Shown piece by piece: positions 44,061 to 54,052 of a stretch of DNA of 62,058 nt; the stretch's first letter is position 1; each line of letters starts with the position of its first letter. A program made the position numbers and the translations under genes. The DNA comes from Hyphomicrobiaceae bacterium (lineage in GTDB: Bacteria > Pseudomonadota > Alphaproteobacteria > Rhizobiales > Hyphomicrobiaceae): the NCBI GenBank assembly GCA_025351355.1, contig JANXWC010000189.1:1-62058 (forward strand). The letters are read 5' to 3'. The notes below the pieces were generated by a model. That model worked only from the letters and a program-made list of their open reading frames with translations. It did not search any database and was not told the DNA's origin.

Positions 44061-45881
44061 TTATTCGACGGTTACCGACTTAGCCAAATTGCGGGGCTGA
44101 TCGACGTCTGTGCCCATGACTACGGCCGTGTGATAAGCCAGCAGTTGTACCGGAACGGCGTAAAGCAGTGGGGTAGTGAAGGGATGCGCTTTAGGCATCT
44201 TGATATGCGACAGCAATCGGCAACCGGCTTTTTCTTTCGCAACATCTGAAATCAGCACGATCTGGCCGCCACGGGCGGCGACTTCCTGCATGTTAGATAC
44301 GGTTTTCTCGAATAGTTCATCTTCGGGCGCGACGACGATAACGGGCACATTCTCGTCGATCAGGGCGATGGGACCATGTTTGAGTTCGCCGGCCGCATAG
44401 CCTTCCGCGTGGATGTAAGAAATCTCCTTGAGCTTCAGTGCGCCTTCCATGGCGATCGGGTAGCTGACACCACGTCCCAGATAAAGCACGTCGCGCGCCT
44501 TGGAAATTTCGTGGGCCAAGCCTTCATAAAAGCTTTCGTCGCGCAACATTGTCGACACGTGTCGGGGCACCTCGGACAGTGCCTTGACCAATTCCTTTTC
44601 CTTGGCTGCATCGATTGTGCCCCGAGCACGACCAATGGCAATAGCCAAGCAGGCCAGCACGGAAAGTTGGCTGGTAAAGGCTTTGGTGGATGCGACACCA
44701 ATCTCGGGACCCGCGAGCGTGGGCAGAACGGTATTGGATTCACGTGCGATGGTGGAGGTGCGAACGTTTACGATGGCCGCGATCACTTGCCCGTTCTTCT
44801 TGCAATATCGAAGCGCTTCCAGCGTGTCGGCGGTTTCGCCGGATTGGGAAACGAAGACGGCCAACCCACCCGGTGCAAGCGGCACTTCGCGGTAACGAAA
44901 TTCCGACGCTACGTCAATCTCGACCGGGATACGCGCATACTTCTCGATCCAATATTTTGCGACGACACCGGCGTAATAAGCTGTGCCGCAGGCGGAGATG
45001 GTGACGCGGTTGACACCGGCGAGATCAATGCCGAGTGCGGGAAACTTTACAGCCCCTTCAGCCATATCGATGTAGTTGCCCAGCGTATGCGCGATCACTT
45101 CCGGTTGCTCGTGGATTTCCTTGAGCATGAAATGACGATAGTTGCCCTTGTCGACAAGGAGAGAACTGGCCACCGACTTGATGGCGGTCCGGTGCACGGT
45201 CTTACCCGAGAGATCGAAGACCTGAACCCCAGCGCGGGTCAGAACTGCCCAATCGCCATCTTCAAGATAGGTGATTGTGTCCGTCAGCGAGGCCAATGCG
45301 ATTGCATCTGAGCCAAGGTACATTTCGCCATCGCCGTGACCGATGGCGAGCGGCGGCCCCTGGCGCGCGCCGATCAGCAGGTTCTTGTCGTCAGAAAAGA
45401 TGAGGCCCAACGCGAAGGCGCCACGGAGCCTGTTGAGAGCGATGCGAGATGCTTCGACCGGCGGCATGCCCTGGTCGAGATAATAGGTGACAAGATGCAA
45501 CACCGTCTCGGTATCGGTTTCCGTCTCGAAGACGTAGCCTTTGCCTGTCAGTTCCTCACGCAACTCCTGGAAGTTTTCGATAATGCCGTTGTGGACGACG
45601 GCGACGCGGTCATTCATGTGCGGATGGGCATTGCGCTCGATCGGCCTGCCGTGGGTGGCCCAACGGGTATGGCCGATACCCGTCGTGCCGCTCAACGGCT
45701 CGGTGCCCAGGCGCGTTTCGAGATTGCGCAATTTCCCTTCGGCGCGACGACGCTCCAGGTGGCCGTTCTCGACGGTGGCGATGCCGGCGGAGTCATAGCC
45801 ACGATATTCCAGCCGACGCAGTGCATCGACAATGTCAATGGCGACGGGCTTTGAGCCGAGAATACCCACAATGCCGCACAT
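44061..45881 (-). CDS. glmS: glutamine-fructose-6-phosphate aminotransferase
   Basis: 606 residues, the normal length. It makes glucosamine-6-phosphate from fructose-6-phosphate and glutamine. The N-terminal Ntn amidotransferase domain begins MCGIVGILG, with Cys2 as nucleophile, and has GHTRWATHG. The two SIS domains follow (SACGTAYYAGVVAKYWIE, VSQSGETADTLEALRYCKKN, AEGYAAGELKHGPIALI) and the C-terminus ends KSVTVE. AGAGGATC lies upstream of its ATG. With glmU 292 bases upstream it forms the amino-sugar branch that feeds peptidoglycan and possibly the exopolysaccharide locus. Confidence 0.97.
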   Translation of the reverse strand: MCGIVGILGSKPVAIDIVDALRRLEYRGYDSAGIATVENGHLERRRAEGKLRNLETRLGTEPLSGTTGIGHTRWATHGRPIERNAHPHMNDRVAVVHNGIIENFQELREELTGKGYVFETETDTETVLHLVTYYLDQGMPPVEASRIALNRLRGAFALGLIFSDDKNLLIGARQGPPLAIGHGDGEMYLGSDAIALASLTDTITYLEDGDWAVLTRAGVQVFDLSGKTVHRTAIKSVASSLLVDKGNYRHFMLKEIHEQPEVIAHTLGNYIDMAEGAVKFPALGIDLAGVNRVTISACGTAYYAGVVAKYWIEKYARIPVEIDVASEFRYREVPLAPGGLAVFVSQSGETADTLEALRYCKKNGQVIAAIVNVRTSTIARESNTVLPTLAGPEIGVASTKAFTSQLSVLACLAIAIGRARGTIDAAKEKELVKALSEVPRHVSTMLRDESFYEGLAHEISKARDVLYLGRGVSYPIAMEGALKLKEISYIHAEGYAAGELKHGPIALIDENVPVIVVAPEDELFEKTVSNMQEVAARGGQIVLISDVAKEKAGCRLLSHIKMPKAHPFTTPLLYAVPVQLLAYHTAVVMGTDVDQPRNLAKSVTVE

Positions 45882-46173
45882 GATTTGATCCTCTAGGTAG
45901 TTTGGCGCCCGGGAAGGCGCACGCTTCTTGTCGACTTAACGAAGTGTCACAGTCGTTCCGGTCGTACAAATCAAACACTGTTTCAGGCGTTAACCATTTG
46001 ACTTGATACATCACATGATGTGAGCGTCGTAATAGTCTGTGCCATATTTCTAATTTCGGTTAGACCATGCTCAATACTATTGAACCAGTCGAGCACCAGT
46101 GGGAACAAGGTCGAATATCAGAGTTGGATCAGTGTTCTTGAATTTGCGCGGTTTTCACGGCAAATCGCTGTGA

Positions 46174-47589
46174 TCATCGCTTATTCTTGCGACTGGCCAT
46201 CAAAGCACGAAATTTCGCTGCCCAACCTGGACGGCTTTCCTGCACGGCGCGTGCCAAGGCAAGGGAGTTAGCCTCGACATTCTTGGTAATTACGCTGCCG
46301 GACGCGACAAATGCACCATCGCCGATCCGCAGTGGGGCAACAAGCGAGGAATTGGAGCCGATGAAGGCGCCGGCGCCAACGTCGGTCTTATGTTTAAAGA
46401 ACCCGTCGTAATTGCAAAAGATCGTACCGGCACCGATGTTGGCCTTGGCGCCGACCCGCGCATCACCGATGTAGGCGAGGTGACTAGCTTTTGCACCGCT
46501 TTCGAAGTGGGCGTTTTTGACTTCGACAAAATTACCGATCTTGGCACCGGCACCAATGCGAGTGCCGGGTCGCAGGCGGGCAAAGGGCCCAATTTCGGCA
46601 CCCGCTTCGAGGACGGACCCGGTAAGGTGTGAATTGGCGTGAATGACGGCACGATCGGCAACTGTAACGCCCGGACCAAAAAAGACATTTGGCTCGATCA
46701 GCACATCGCGCCCGACAACGGTATCATAGGCAAACCATACTGTGTCGGGATCGACAAGGGTTGCGCCTTCGGCCATGGCATAAGCACGTGCGCGCCGCTG
46801 AAACAAGCTTTCGGCCATGGCTAAATGGGCGCGCGTATTGACGCCCAACATCTCCTCCTCGAGGCCTGCCACGGCAACGGCACGACGGCCCTGTTTGCGC
46901 ATGATGGCGATGGCGTCTGTGAGATAGAATTCTGCGGAGGCGTTGTTGGTGCCAATTTCGTCCAAGACGGACAAAAGGTCCGGCGTGCGGAACGCCATGA
47001 CGCCCGAATTGCAAAAATCGATCTGGCGTTCGGTGGGTGTCGCGTCTTTGTGTTCACGGATAGCGACAAGGTTGGCAACGCCATCCGTCAAAAGACCATC
47101 GGTGACGAGGCGGCCATAGCCCGTCGGATCCTTGGCATGAAAACCCAATACTGCGACTTCGGCACCTTGATCGAGAGCCGCCACCAAACGGCGAACGGTA
47201 TCGGCTGTGATCAGCGGGGTGTCAGCAAACACTACTAGAACGTCACCTGCGTGTGCGGCGAGGCAAGCACGGGTGGCGAGCAGGGCGTCGGCGGTGCCGC
47301 GCTGCAGTGTCTGCTCGAAGACGGAAGCACTTGGCGCGCGCATGGCCAGTTCGGCACGTACGGTCGGCATGTCCGGCCCGACGACAACGGCGGTGGCTTC
47401 AGTACCCGCTTCGGCGGCAAGCGCCAGCACGTGTCCGAGCAGGCTGCGGCCAGCGACATGATGCATGACCTTGGGGATATCCGACTTCATGCGTGTCCCC
47501 TTGCCAGCAGCCAGGACGACGGTGAGCAGGGGCCGAGATGACTTGTCGACCGTCGATGCTTTGCTGATAGCTGTAGGCTTGGTGGTCAT
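46174..47589 (-). CDS. glmU: bifunctional GlcNAc-1-P uridyltransferase / GlcN-1-P acetyltransferase
   Basis: 471 residues from ATG 47589; the open frame continues to 47832, but the residues above do not resemble GlmU. The pyrophosphorylase domain starts LLTVVLAAGKGTRMKSDIPK and has QRGTADALLATRAC and ADTPLITADT. The left-handed beta-helix has EIGPFARLRPGTRIGAGAKI, SHLAYIGDARVGAKANIGAG and IGSNSSLVAPLRIGDGAFVA. It makes UDP-GlcNAc, a precursor of cell wall and, by inference, Pel-type polymer. Confidence 0.95.
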   Translation of the reverse strand: MTTKPTAISKASTVDKSSRPLLTVVLAAGKGTRMKSDIPKVMHHVAGRSLLGHVLALAAEAGTEATAVVVGPDMPTVRAELAMRAPSASVFEQTLQRGTADALLATRACLAAHAGDVLVVFADTPLITADTVRRLVAALDQGAEVAVLGFHAKDPTGYGRLVTDGLLTDGVANLVAIREHKDATPTERQIDFCNSGVMAFRTPDLLSVLDEIGTNNASAEFYLTDAIAIMRKQGRRAVAVAGLEEEMLGVNTRAHLAMAESLFQRRARAYAMAEGATLVDPDTVWFAYDTVVGRDVLIEPNVFFGPGVTVADRAVIHANSHLTGSVLEAGAEIGPFARLRPGTRIGAGAKIGNFVEVKNAHFESGAKASHLAYIGDARVGAKANIGAGTIFCNYDGFFKHKTDVGAGAFIGSNSSLVAPLRIGDGAFVASGSVITKNVEANSLALARAVQESRPGWAAKFRALMASRKNKR

Positions 47590-47909
47590 AGAGCACTCGC
47601 TATTTAGGGCGCTAATTGCATGACGTGTTCTGCCAGATCGTGCCGGTCGAGGCACCGGCGGGTCACTGCGGGTACTGCAACCGGACGCGGCGCGCAAGAT
47701 CTGGCCCGACAACGGATCACAGCGCCGATCGCGACGTAAATACCGTGTTGCCGACACGCGCCATTTAATATCCACTGCAAAAGCATGACAGACCACGCCA
47801 CGGGCGTTGACCTGAAGTGGTGGGCTTAGCAAGCGTGATTAACGAAAATCCAACGATTCGGCCCTCTTGTTTGTTTTGCGTTGCCGTTCAGCCGTGAGCA
47901 GCGACCCCC
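47590..47909. other. 320-base divergent promoter region
   Basis: Separates glmU (minus) from the SPOR gene (plus) and should hold promoters for both. The glmU frame stays open through much of it, but without homology. No clear operator, repeat or small gene was seen. Confidence 0.35.
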
Positions 47910-48986
47910 ATGAAGCGCCAGCACTCCCCAGCAAGCGATGTCGCAGCAGCGTCGATGTTCGACCCTGCGGCAAAACCCAAATCCATGAAAGCCGAACGGG
48001 ATGATCCCCGCTTCGATGCGGTGAGCTTCAGACAGGTATCGGGCCTCGTCCGTGCGGCGCCGAACGAGGAACTACGGATCGAACCGATGCAGATCAAAAC
48101 CCAAAAACCGCGCTTCGACGGATATTCTGTGTTGTGGATCGGGCTTGGGCTTATTTCTGCGAGCTATCTCGCGGCGATGACTTGGCAACGGACCGGCGGC
48201 ATCGAAATGGCACTGGCACCCGTTACCGAGACACTTGAGCGATTAGCTGGCGACATCGCTGAACTCAGACAAACAACGGCCGCGATCAATGTTCGAGAGC
48301 AAGTGACTGCCAACCGTCTGGCGGCGACGGAGAGTCGCCTGGACGGATTTGCGCAAACCGCTGCGAATTTACCGCAGTCGGCACAATCACAGCGGCCGAC
48401 CAATCGTGCGGTACTCGCCGAAACACCTGGAAGCGGTGGCGGAGTAGCTGCCGCTCCGCCGCCACCCATGCCTGGGGTCAGAATGGCGGGGGTCGAAGTG
48501 GTGCCCGCAAAGGCGCCGCAGGCGGCGCCACACGGCGAGCCGATAAAACCTGCGCGACAAATTGCGGCCGTCACAGTTCCGGTAGCAACTACTGCCGCAG
48601 CGCCTATTACAAAAAACGGGGCGAACGCGGCAACGAGACCGGCGGCAGCTGTGACGGTCGTGCAGCCACAGGCTTCACAGGAGGGGCAGGGAGTGATTCC
48701 CAGTTCGATCCAAACCGGGAGTTTGCCGGTGCGACCGGCCGGGTTGCTCGTTGCATCAGGACCGTCGCTTGATTCGATCAAGCTGAGCTGGACTGTGCTC
48801 AATCAAAACCATGCCGCAGTATTTGGTTCGCTGGAGCCGCGCATCGTACCGGCGGCCGATGGTAGTGCGTTCCAGCTCGTTGCTGGACCGTTCGCAAGCG
48901 ACTCCGAGGCCCAAAAAGCATGCGCGACATTGAAGGCGCGCGGCGTGGGATGTCGACCGGCAGAATACACGGGCGCGCCGCTCTAA
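47910..48986 (+). CDS. single-pass membrane protein with C-terminal SPOR-like domain
   Basis: 358 residues: a cytoplasmic N-terminus of about 70, one membrane helix (YSVLWIGLGLISASYLAAMT), a coiled coil (ALAPVTETLERLAGDIAELR), a long Pro/Ala-rich periplasmic linker, and a C-terminal SPOR-like fold (AAVFGSLEPRIVPAADGSAF, LVAGPFASDSEAQKACATLK). Such type II proteins bind septal peptidoglycan and link it to the cytoplasm, in the manner of FtsN. It is divergent from glmU. Confidence 0.75.
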   Translation: MKRQHSPASDVAAASMFDPAAKPKSMKAERDDPRFDAVSFRQVSGLVRAAPNEELRIEPMQIKTQKPRFDGYSVLWIGLGLISASYLAAMTWQRTGGIEMALAPVTETLERLAGDIAELRQTTAAINVREQVTANRLAATESRLDGFAQTAANLPQSAQSQRPTNRAVLAETPGSGGGVAAAPPPPMPGVRMAGVEVVPAKAPQAAPHGEPIKPARQIAAVTVPVATTAAAPITKNGANAATRPAAAVTVVQPQASQEGQGVIPSSIQTGSLPVRPAGLLVASGPSLDSIKLSWTVLNQNHAAVFGSLEPRIVPAADGSAFQLVAGPFASDSEAQKACATLKARGVGCRPAEYTGAPL

Positions 48987-49007
48987 TAAGCGACGCGCTG
49001 TCGGCGT

Positions 49008-49967
49008 CTACTGCGGATCCTTCAGCGCAAATGTATCGCAGCTTTGCACCTGTCCGGTCAGCATGCCTTGCTTGAACCACCCCACACGCTGGGCGGAGCT
49101 GCCATGGGTGAAGGCGTCAGGAACGACGTAACCTTGTGATTTTTTTTGCAGAGTATCATCGCCAATCTGGGCGGCCGCATTGAGGCCCGACTCAACATCG
49201 CCTGGCTGAATGCGGTTTTTATGCAATTGGTAGTCACGCGCGGCCCACACGCCCGCATAACAATCGGCCTGCAGTTCCATGCGGACTTGGATGGCATTGT
49301 TTTGCCGTTCGCTGCTGCGTGATTTCAACTGTTGCACGCGATCGGAAATGCCAAGCAGTGTTTGAACGTGATGCCCGACTTCATGGGCAACGACATAGGC
49401 TTGCGCAAAATCGCCTGGCGCGTTGAAGCGTCGCTTCAATTCGTCATAAAAGGCGAGGTCGATATAAACTCGCTGATCCATCGGGCAATAAAACGGCCCC
49501 ATGGCGGTCTGACCGACGCCACACCCGGTGCGCGTCGAGCCGGAAAAGATGACGAGCAACGGCGGCACATAGCGGCGGCCCATGGATTGAAATACGTCGG
49601 TCCAGACATCCTCTGTATCTTTGAGGACCTGTGCGATGCGAACTTTCATGGGGTCCGGTTCGCGCGCAACTGATTGGGTGGGGCCACTTGCGCCGGATCG
49701 GCCGGGGACTCCGTAGCCTTGTCCACTCTGGCCGGCATTGCCGACACGAGTATGCTGCGGCAGGTTCGGCATTTCGCCCCCGCTCATGCCGCCCAGCAAT
49801 TCAAGCGGATTGAAGCCGAACAGCAGCATGACGGCGCCGACGATCAGCATGGTGGTCAGGCCCATGCCGCCACCACCCATGGGAATTTGCAGGCCGCCGC
49901 CGCCATCTCCGTCGCCACGGCGGTCTTCGACATTGGTACTCTGGGCGTCGCTGTCGTCGTATCGCAT
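49008..49967 (-). CDS. putative neutral zinc metallopeptidase (YpfJ family)
   Basis: 319 residues from ATG 49967. A glycine-rich start and one membrane helix (LTTMLIVGAVMLLFGFNPLE) precede the catalytic domain with VYIDLAFYDELKRRF, the zinc motif AYVVAHEVGHHVQ and the third-ligand region RMELQADCYAGVWA. Cysteines TGCGVGQTAMGPFYCP are typical of the family. It should face the periplasm. Substrates are unknown. Confidence 0.9.
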   Translation of the reverse strand: MRYDDSDAQSTNVEDRRGDGDGGGGLQIPMGGGGMGLTTMLIVGAVMLLFGFNPLELLGGMSGGEMPNLPQHTRVGNAGQSGQGYGVPGRSGASGPTQSVAREPDPMKVRIAQVLKDTEDVWTDVFQSMGRRYVPPLLVIFSGSTRTGCGVGQTAMGPFYCPMDQRVYIDLAFYDELKRRFNAPGDFAQAYVVAHEVGHHVQTLLGISDRVQQLKSRSSERQNNAIQVRMELQADCYAGVWAARDYQLHKNRIQPGDVESGLNAAAQIGDDTLQKKSQGYVVPDAFTHGSSAQRVGWFKQGMLTGQVQSCDTFALKDPQ

Positions 49968-50046
49968 GGGGATCAATCAATCCTGCGGTTGGCGGACGGA
50001 ATATGTGCCCGAAGCCTGCGTGACGTTCAAGTGATGACGCGGTGCG

Positions 50047-50676
50047 TCAGTCGATCATCGCCAAGAATTCCTGCCGCGTCATAGCATTCGTTCGGAAGCA
50101 GCCGAGCATGCGACTGGTATGCAGGCTGCTGCCGTGTTTGCGCACACCGCGCGCGGTCATACAGCCGTGCGAAGCTTTGATGATTACGCCGACGCCACGC
50201 GGCTTGAGAACTTCCTGGATGGTGTTGGCAATCTGCGCCGTCATCTTTTCCTGGATCTGAAGGCGTCGGGCGTAGATTTCGACGACACGGGCGAGCTTGG
50301 AAATGCCAACCACACGATCGGTTGGCAGATAGGCGACCCAGGCGCGACCGGTGATGGGCGCCATGTGGTGCTCGCAATGACTATCAAAGGGAATCGGACC
50401 GAGCACGATCATTTCATCGTAACCCTCAATTTCTTCGAAGGTTTTACGCAGGATCTGAACGGGGTCCTCGGCATACCCCGAGAAATACTCTTCGAAAGCG
50501 CGCGCCACGCGTGACGGTGTCTCTCGCAACCCGTCGCGGTCGGGATCATCGCCGGTCCAACGAATGATGGTCCGGAAAGCCGCCTCGGCTTCCGCACGCG
50601 TTGGTTTTATAATGTCGTTTGTTTCAGACTGCGTGTCGTTGATCAGTTTAACCGGCCGTTCTTTTGCTGCAGACAT
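50047..50676 (-). CDS. folE: GTP cyclohydrolase I
   Basis: 209 residues from ATG 50676, with AGGGGT upstream. It converts GTP to 7,8-dihydroneopterin triphosphate, the first step of folate synthesis. Seen: the zinc and active-site motifs [59 protein letters not shown] and [11 protein letters not shown]. Length is normal for the bacterial type IA enzyme. Confidence 0.96.
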   Translation of the reverse strand: MSAAKERPVKLINDTQSETNDIIKPTRAEAEAAFRTIIRWTGDDPDRDGLRETPSRVARAFEEYFSGYAEDPVQILRKTFEEIEGYDEMIVLGPIPFDSHCEHHMAPITGRAWVAYLPTDRVVGISKLARVVEIYARRLQIQEKMTAQIANTIQEVLKPRGVGVIIKASHGCMTARGVRKHGSSLHTSRMLGCFRTNAMTRQEFLAMID

Positions 50677-50790
50677 ATGAACCCCTGTCATCGAGATAAT
50701 TCGCGTATATATTCATTGCCCCGCCGCAATCCAAATGGTCGACGCGACTGACGCCGTCGTTTTGTTTTCAACCTTCTGATTTTACGCTAT

Positions 50791-51018
50791 TTAATTTTGA
50801 TCCGGCGACTGAGCGGTGACGTCGATTCGGGCTCTGGCGGCGGCCATCGCGGCAGCAAGGACGGTCGGGTCGCCAATGTGGTTGGCCAGTAACAAGATGA
50901 GCTTAGCATTGACCAATTCACTTTGAGCGGGCGTCAGATCGCGATGGAGCGCGATGAGGGCCTCATAAAAATCGTCAGGTGCGGGGAAATTAAGGTGAGT
51001 ATTCAGTGGTGTGGTCAT
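50791..51018 (-). CDS. DUF2783 family protein
   Basis: 75 residues whose ATG overlaps the stop of the flavin hydroxylase gene (ATGA), so the two are translated together. The sequence DDFYEALIALHRDLTPAQSE, then LILLLANHIGDPTVLAAAMA, matches DUF2783, a small helical family found beside flavin-dependent aromatic hydroxylases. Function is unknown; the coupling suggests a partner or stabiliser of the hydroxylase. Confidence 0.8.
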   Translation of the reverse strand: MTTPLNTHLNFPAPDDFYEALIALHRDLTPAQSELVNAKLILLLANHIGDPTVLAAAMAAARARIDVTAQSPDQN

Positions 51019-52697
51019 GGGGTGCGCTCCGCTTGGCCGAGCGCTCTGTCGAGTGCGGCGAGAACGGCGTCGACATCAAAGGCACGCCAGCGGGCCGCGA
51101 CGTGCTGGTCGGGCCGCAAGAGGTAGGTGGTGCCGGGCCGTGCGTCGAAGCGCTGCGCCAGATAGCCATCGGCGTCCTCGATCAGCGCGGCATGGGGACG
51201 CGTGCCGGGGGGCACGACATTGAGCAGCCGCACGGGAACACGGGCGGACGCCAGAGAGGCTAAGGCAGCGGGAGTCAGCAATGATAAACTGCCGACGTCG
51301 AGAAATGTGACGAGCACAAATTCATTGCCGCACTGGGTGAGAAACCAATCCGGGGCGGTGTTAATGCGAATAGGTGCATCGGCGGCAGGCGCGCCGGGCC
51401 CCATTGTGCCAGCGAACGACGCGGTGTCGGGCGTATTAAGTGGCGAATGCGCGTACATGGTGGGCAGCGAGAGACGACCGCTGTTGACCAGACGGCGGGC
51501 GAACGGCCACTTGCGCGCGAGTTCCAAAGTGGCATCACGGAAGGCGCGACTGACAGCGGTTTTTGGCGTTATGAAATCGGTGCTGCGGGTTGAATTCAAG
51601 ATGTTTTCTTCGGCGGCTTGAACCCGTTCGACGTCGAAACTGTCGAGCAAATTTTCGCGGGCTTTGCCGGCTAACACGAGACTTAGCTTCCACGCGAGAT
51701 TGTCGGCATCCTGGACACCGCTGTTGGCGCCGCGCGCACCGAACGGGGAGACGCCGTGGGCACTGTCGCCGACAAACAGCACGCGACCGTGACGGAATTT
51801 TTCCATGCGCTGGCAACCGAAGGTATAGACGCTGACCCACTCGACTTCGAATTTGGCGTCTTTGCCGAGCAAGGCCTGGACGCGTGGTATGACGCGGTCG
51901 GGTTGCTTCTCGACCTCGGGATCGGCATCCCAGCCGAGTTGAAAATCAATGCGCCAGATGTCGTCGGGCTGCTGATGCAGCAGGACAGACTGCTTTGGAT
52001 GGAACGGCGGATCAAACCAGAACCAGCGCTCGGCCGGGAAATCTGCGACCATGCGAACATCGGCGATCAGGAAGCGATCTCGAAACGTCTGGCCTTTGCT
52101 CTCAAATCCAAGCGCGCGGCGGATGGCGCTGCGACCTCCATCGGCGGCGATCAGCCAGTCGCAGTGCAATTGGTAGGTGCCGTCCGGCGTCACGATGTCG
52201 ATCAAGGCACCGTCGGATTGGGATTTCACATCGACAACACGGTTCTTCCAGCGAATTTCCAAGTTCGGCAGTTCGCGCGCACGGTCCAGCAAGTAGCCTT
52301 CGACGTAGTACTGCTGCAGATTGATGAAGGCGGGACGGCGATGCCCGCGCTCGGGCAGCAGGTCGAAACTGTACAACAGATCATCACGCAGGAAGACCTT
52401 GCCCGTGTTCCAGGTGACGCCCTTATCGACGAAGCGCTGGCCGACGCCGAGCCGATCGGCGATCTCTAGCGTGCGCTTGGCGAAGCAGATGGCGCGCGAG
52501 CCGGTCGACAAGCGATCGTCATCGTCGAGCAGCAATACAGGGTGGCCGGCCTGCGCCAGATCGATGGCCGCCGAGAGACCGACAGGCCCCGCGCCGGCGA
52601 TGACGACAGGATGGGAGACTGGCTTAGAGGCCTGCTGATCGGACGAGCGGGCGTAAGGGAAAACGAGGGTCTGGTAGTCGACGGGATCGGCGGACAT
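51015..52697 (-). CDS. FAD-dependent aromatic hydroxylase (MhpA/TetX-like class A monooxygenase)
   Basis: 560 residues with the three class A flavoprotein motifs: GxGxxG in VVIAGAGPVGLSAAIDLAQ, DG in DWLIAADGGRSAIRR, and GD in VLFVGDSAHGVSPFGARGAN. The C-terminal thioredoxin-like domain of the phenol-hydroxylase subgroup is present (YLLRPDQHVAARWRAFD). These enzymes hydroxylate aromatic rings with NAD(P)H and O2. The exact substrate is not clear; 3-(3-hydroxyphenyl)propionate-type compounds are likely candidates. It is coupled to a DUF2783 gene downstream, and an MFS carrier gene lies upstream on the same strand. Confidence 0.88.
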   Translation of the reverse strand: MSADPVDYQTLVFPYARSSDQQASKPVSHPVVIAGAGPVGLSAAIDLAQAGHPVLLLDDDDRLSTGSRAICFAKRTLEIADRLGVGQRFVDKGVTWNTGKVFLRDDLLYSFDLLPERGHRRPAFINLQQYYVEGYLLDRARELPNLEIRWKNRVVDVKSQSDGALIDIVTPDGTYQLHCDWLIAADGGRSAIRRALGFESKGQTFRDRFLIADVRMVADFPAERWFWFDPPFHPKQSVLLHQQPDDIWRIDFQLGWDADPEVEKQPDRVIPRVQALLGKDAKFEVEWVSVYTFGCQRMEKFRHGRVLFVGDSAHGVSPFGARGANSGVQDADNLAWKLSLVLAGKARENLLDSFDVERVQAAEENILNSTRSTDFITPKTAVSRAFRDATLELARKWPFARRLVNSGRLSLPTMYAHSPLNTPDTASFAGTMGPGAPAADAPIRINTAPDWFLTQCGNEFVLVTFLDVGSLSLLTPAALASLASARVPVRLLNVVPPGTRPHAALIEDADGYLAQRFDARPGTTYLLRPDQHVAARWRAFDVDAVLAALDRALGQAERTP

Positions 52698-52785
52698 TCA
52701 AGCCTCGAAGACGGCACGCGGCTCGGAAGCATGCCTCGCGCGGGTAATGACTTGCAAGCGGCATCGTTGAGCGGCTTCGTGGAGA

Positions 52786-54033
52786 TCAACGGTGGCCACC
52801 GGCCATCTGGACGGACTCGGGCCGGCGACGCAGGCCGAGCATGGCCCAGGCGCCAAGCAATGGGCCGGGAGCGAGGATCAGAAATGCCCAACGCCAGCCT
52901 CCCAATGTGTCCGCGATTAACGGTACGAGCCAGATGGCAACAATCGTAATGGCAAAGCCGACGCCCATCTGGAAGGCCAGCGCGGAACCGACGAGATGGC
53001 TGTCGGCCAACTCGGTGATCGACGCCGAGAACTGCGCACTATCGGCGACGATGGTGAGACCCCATACCAGAGCAATGCCGACGAACAACCAACTGGGTCC
53101 GGTGTAGGCGAAGCCGATGGCCACCGCACACGATCCAGAGATCAGCATGGCGCAAGCCGTGGTCAGGCAACGTCCCAGGCGATCAGAAAGAGCGCCCGCG
53201 ACAACGCAGCCAGGCACGCCGGCCGCCAAAACCCAAAACGTGAGGGCAGACGGATTGTCGACTAAAGGTGGGGCGGTCGTCTCGTTGGCCGCGCGCGCGT
53301 AGGCAAGAAACCATCCCCACATGGCATAGAGCTCCCACATGTGGCCGAAGTAACCGGCGTTGGCGAGCATCAAGGGGCGGTTGCGGAGAATGGCGCCGAG
53401 CTGGCCGGGATCTACCTTGGTTCTCGCGAATGGATAGGGTCCTTCGCGAAGAGCGAGTGCGAAAATTGTGGCGGCGCCCAGGCTGGCGAGAGAACTGACG
53501 ATGACTACGACACGCCAATCAATGCCGGCCCCCGATGCGCGCACTAAATGCGGCAGCGCAGATCCCAGGGTGAGTGCTCCGATCAGGAGGCCGAGTGCCA
53601 ATCCGCGCCCGGTGCGGAACAAGGTGGCCATCAGCTTCATGGCGGGAGGATAGACGCCCGCCAGCGCAAATCCGGTGGCGAAACGGGCGGCGACGGCGAG
53701 GGCGGCAGGCGGGTCGGCGAGCAGGATGGCGTTGGCCGCGGCGGCAGCCACAGCGGACAGCGCCATCATGCGCGGCAGCGGCCAACGGTCGGAAAGTGCA
53801 AAATAGCTGGACAGCAAGGCACCCGTCACGAAGCCGGCCTGGACACCGTTGGTCAGCCAGGCGACCGTTTGCGGGCTCAGCTGCCAATGGCGCGTAAGTT
53901 CGGGAACAACGGCGGTGGCCGAAAACCAGGTCGTCAAGGACATGACGACCGCAACACAGGCAAGCGCAAGGAATACCCAACGGCTGCTGGTCAGCGGCAG
54001 ATGGACCGGGAAAGCCTCTGACTTGTCCGGCAT
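52786..54033 (-). CDS. MFS transporter
   Basis: 415 residues from ATG 54033, with AGGAAGG upstream. Twelve hydrophobic segments and the MFS loop patterns are visible (LSDRWPLPRMMALSAVAA, ALSDRLGRCLTTACAMLISG). It resembles the nitrate/cyanate-type anion carriers. It is 88 bases upstream of the aromatic hydroxylase gene and may import that enzyme's substrate; this is inference. Confidence 0.85.
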   Translation of the reverse strand: MPDKSEAFPVHLPLTSSRWVFLALACVAVVMSLTTWFSATAVVPELTRHWQLSPQTVAWLTNGVQAGFVTGALLSSYFALSDRWPLPRMMALSAVAAAAANAILLADPPAALAVAARFATGFALAGVYPPAMKLMATLFRTGRGLALGLLIGALTLGSALPHLVRASGAGIDWRVVVIVSSLASLGAATIFALALREGPYPFARTKVDPGQLGAILRNRPLMLANAGYFGHMWELYAMWGWFLAYARAANETTAPPLVDNPSALTFWVLAAGVPGCVVAGALSDRLGRCLTTACAMLISGSCAVAIGFAYTGPSWLFVGIALVWGLTIVADSAQFSASITELADSHLVGSALAFQMGVGFAITIVAIWLVPLIADTLGGWRWAFLILAPGPLLGAWAMLGLRRRPESVQMAGGHR

Positions 54034-54052
54034 CGGCACGGCCTTCCTCAAA

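Noticed and set aside
44376-45311. 311-codon open frame opposite glmS
   Set aside because: It lies wholly antisense to a full-length glmS, has no recognisable domain and reflects high G+C codon bias.
45882-46173. glmS ribozyme or riboswitch upstream of glmS
   Set aside because: Only a short GCGCC/GGCGC hairpin is seen near 45905-45920; the ribozyme is known from Gram-positive bacteria and its core was not found.
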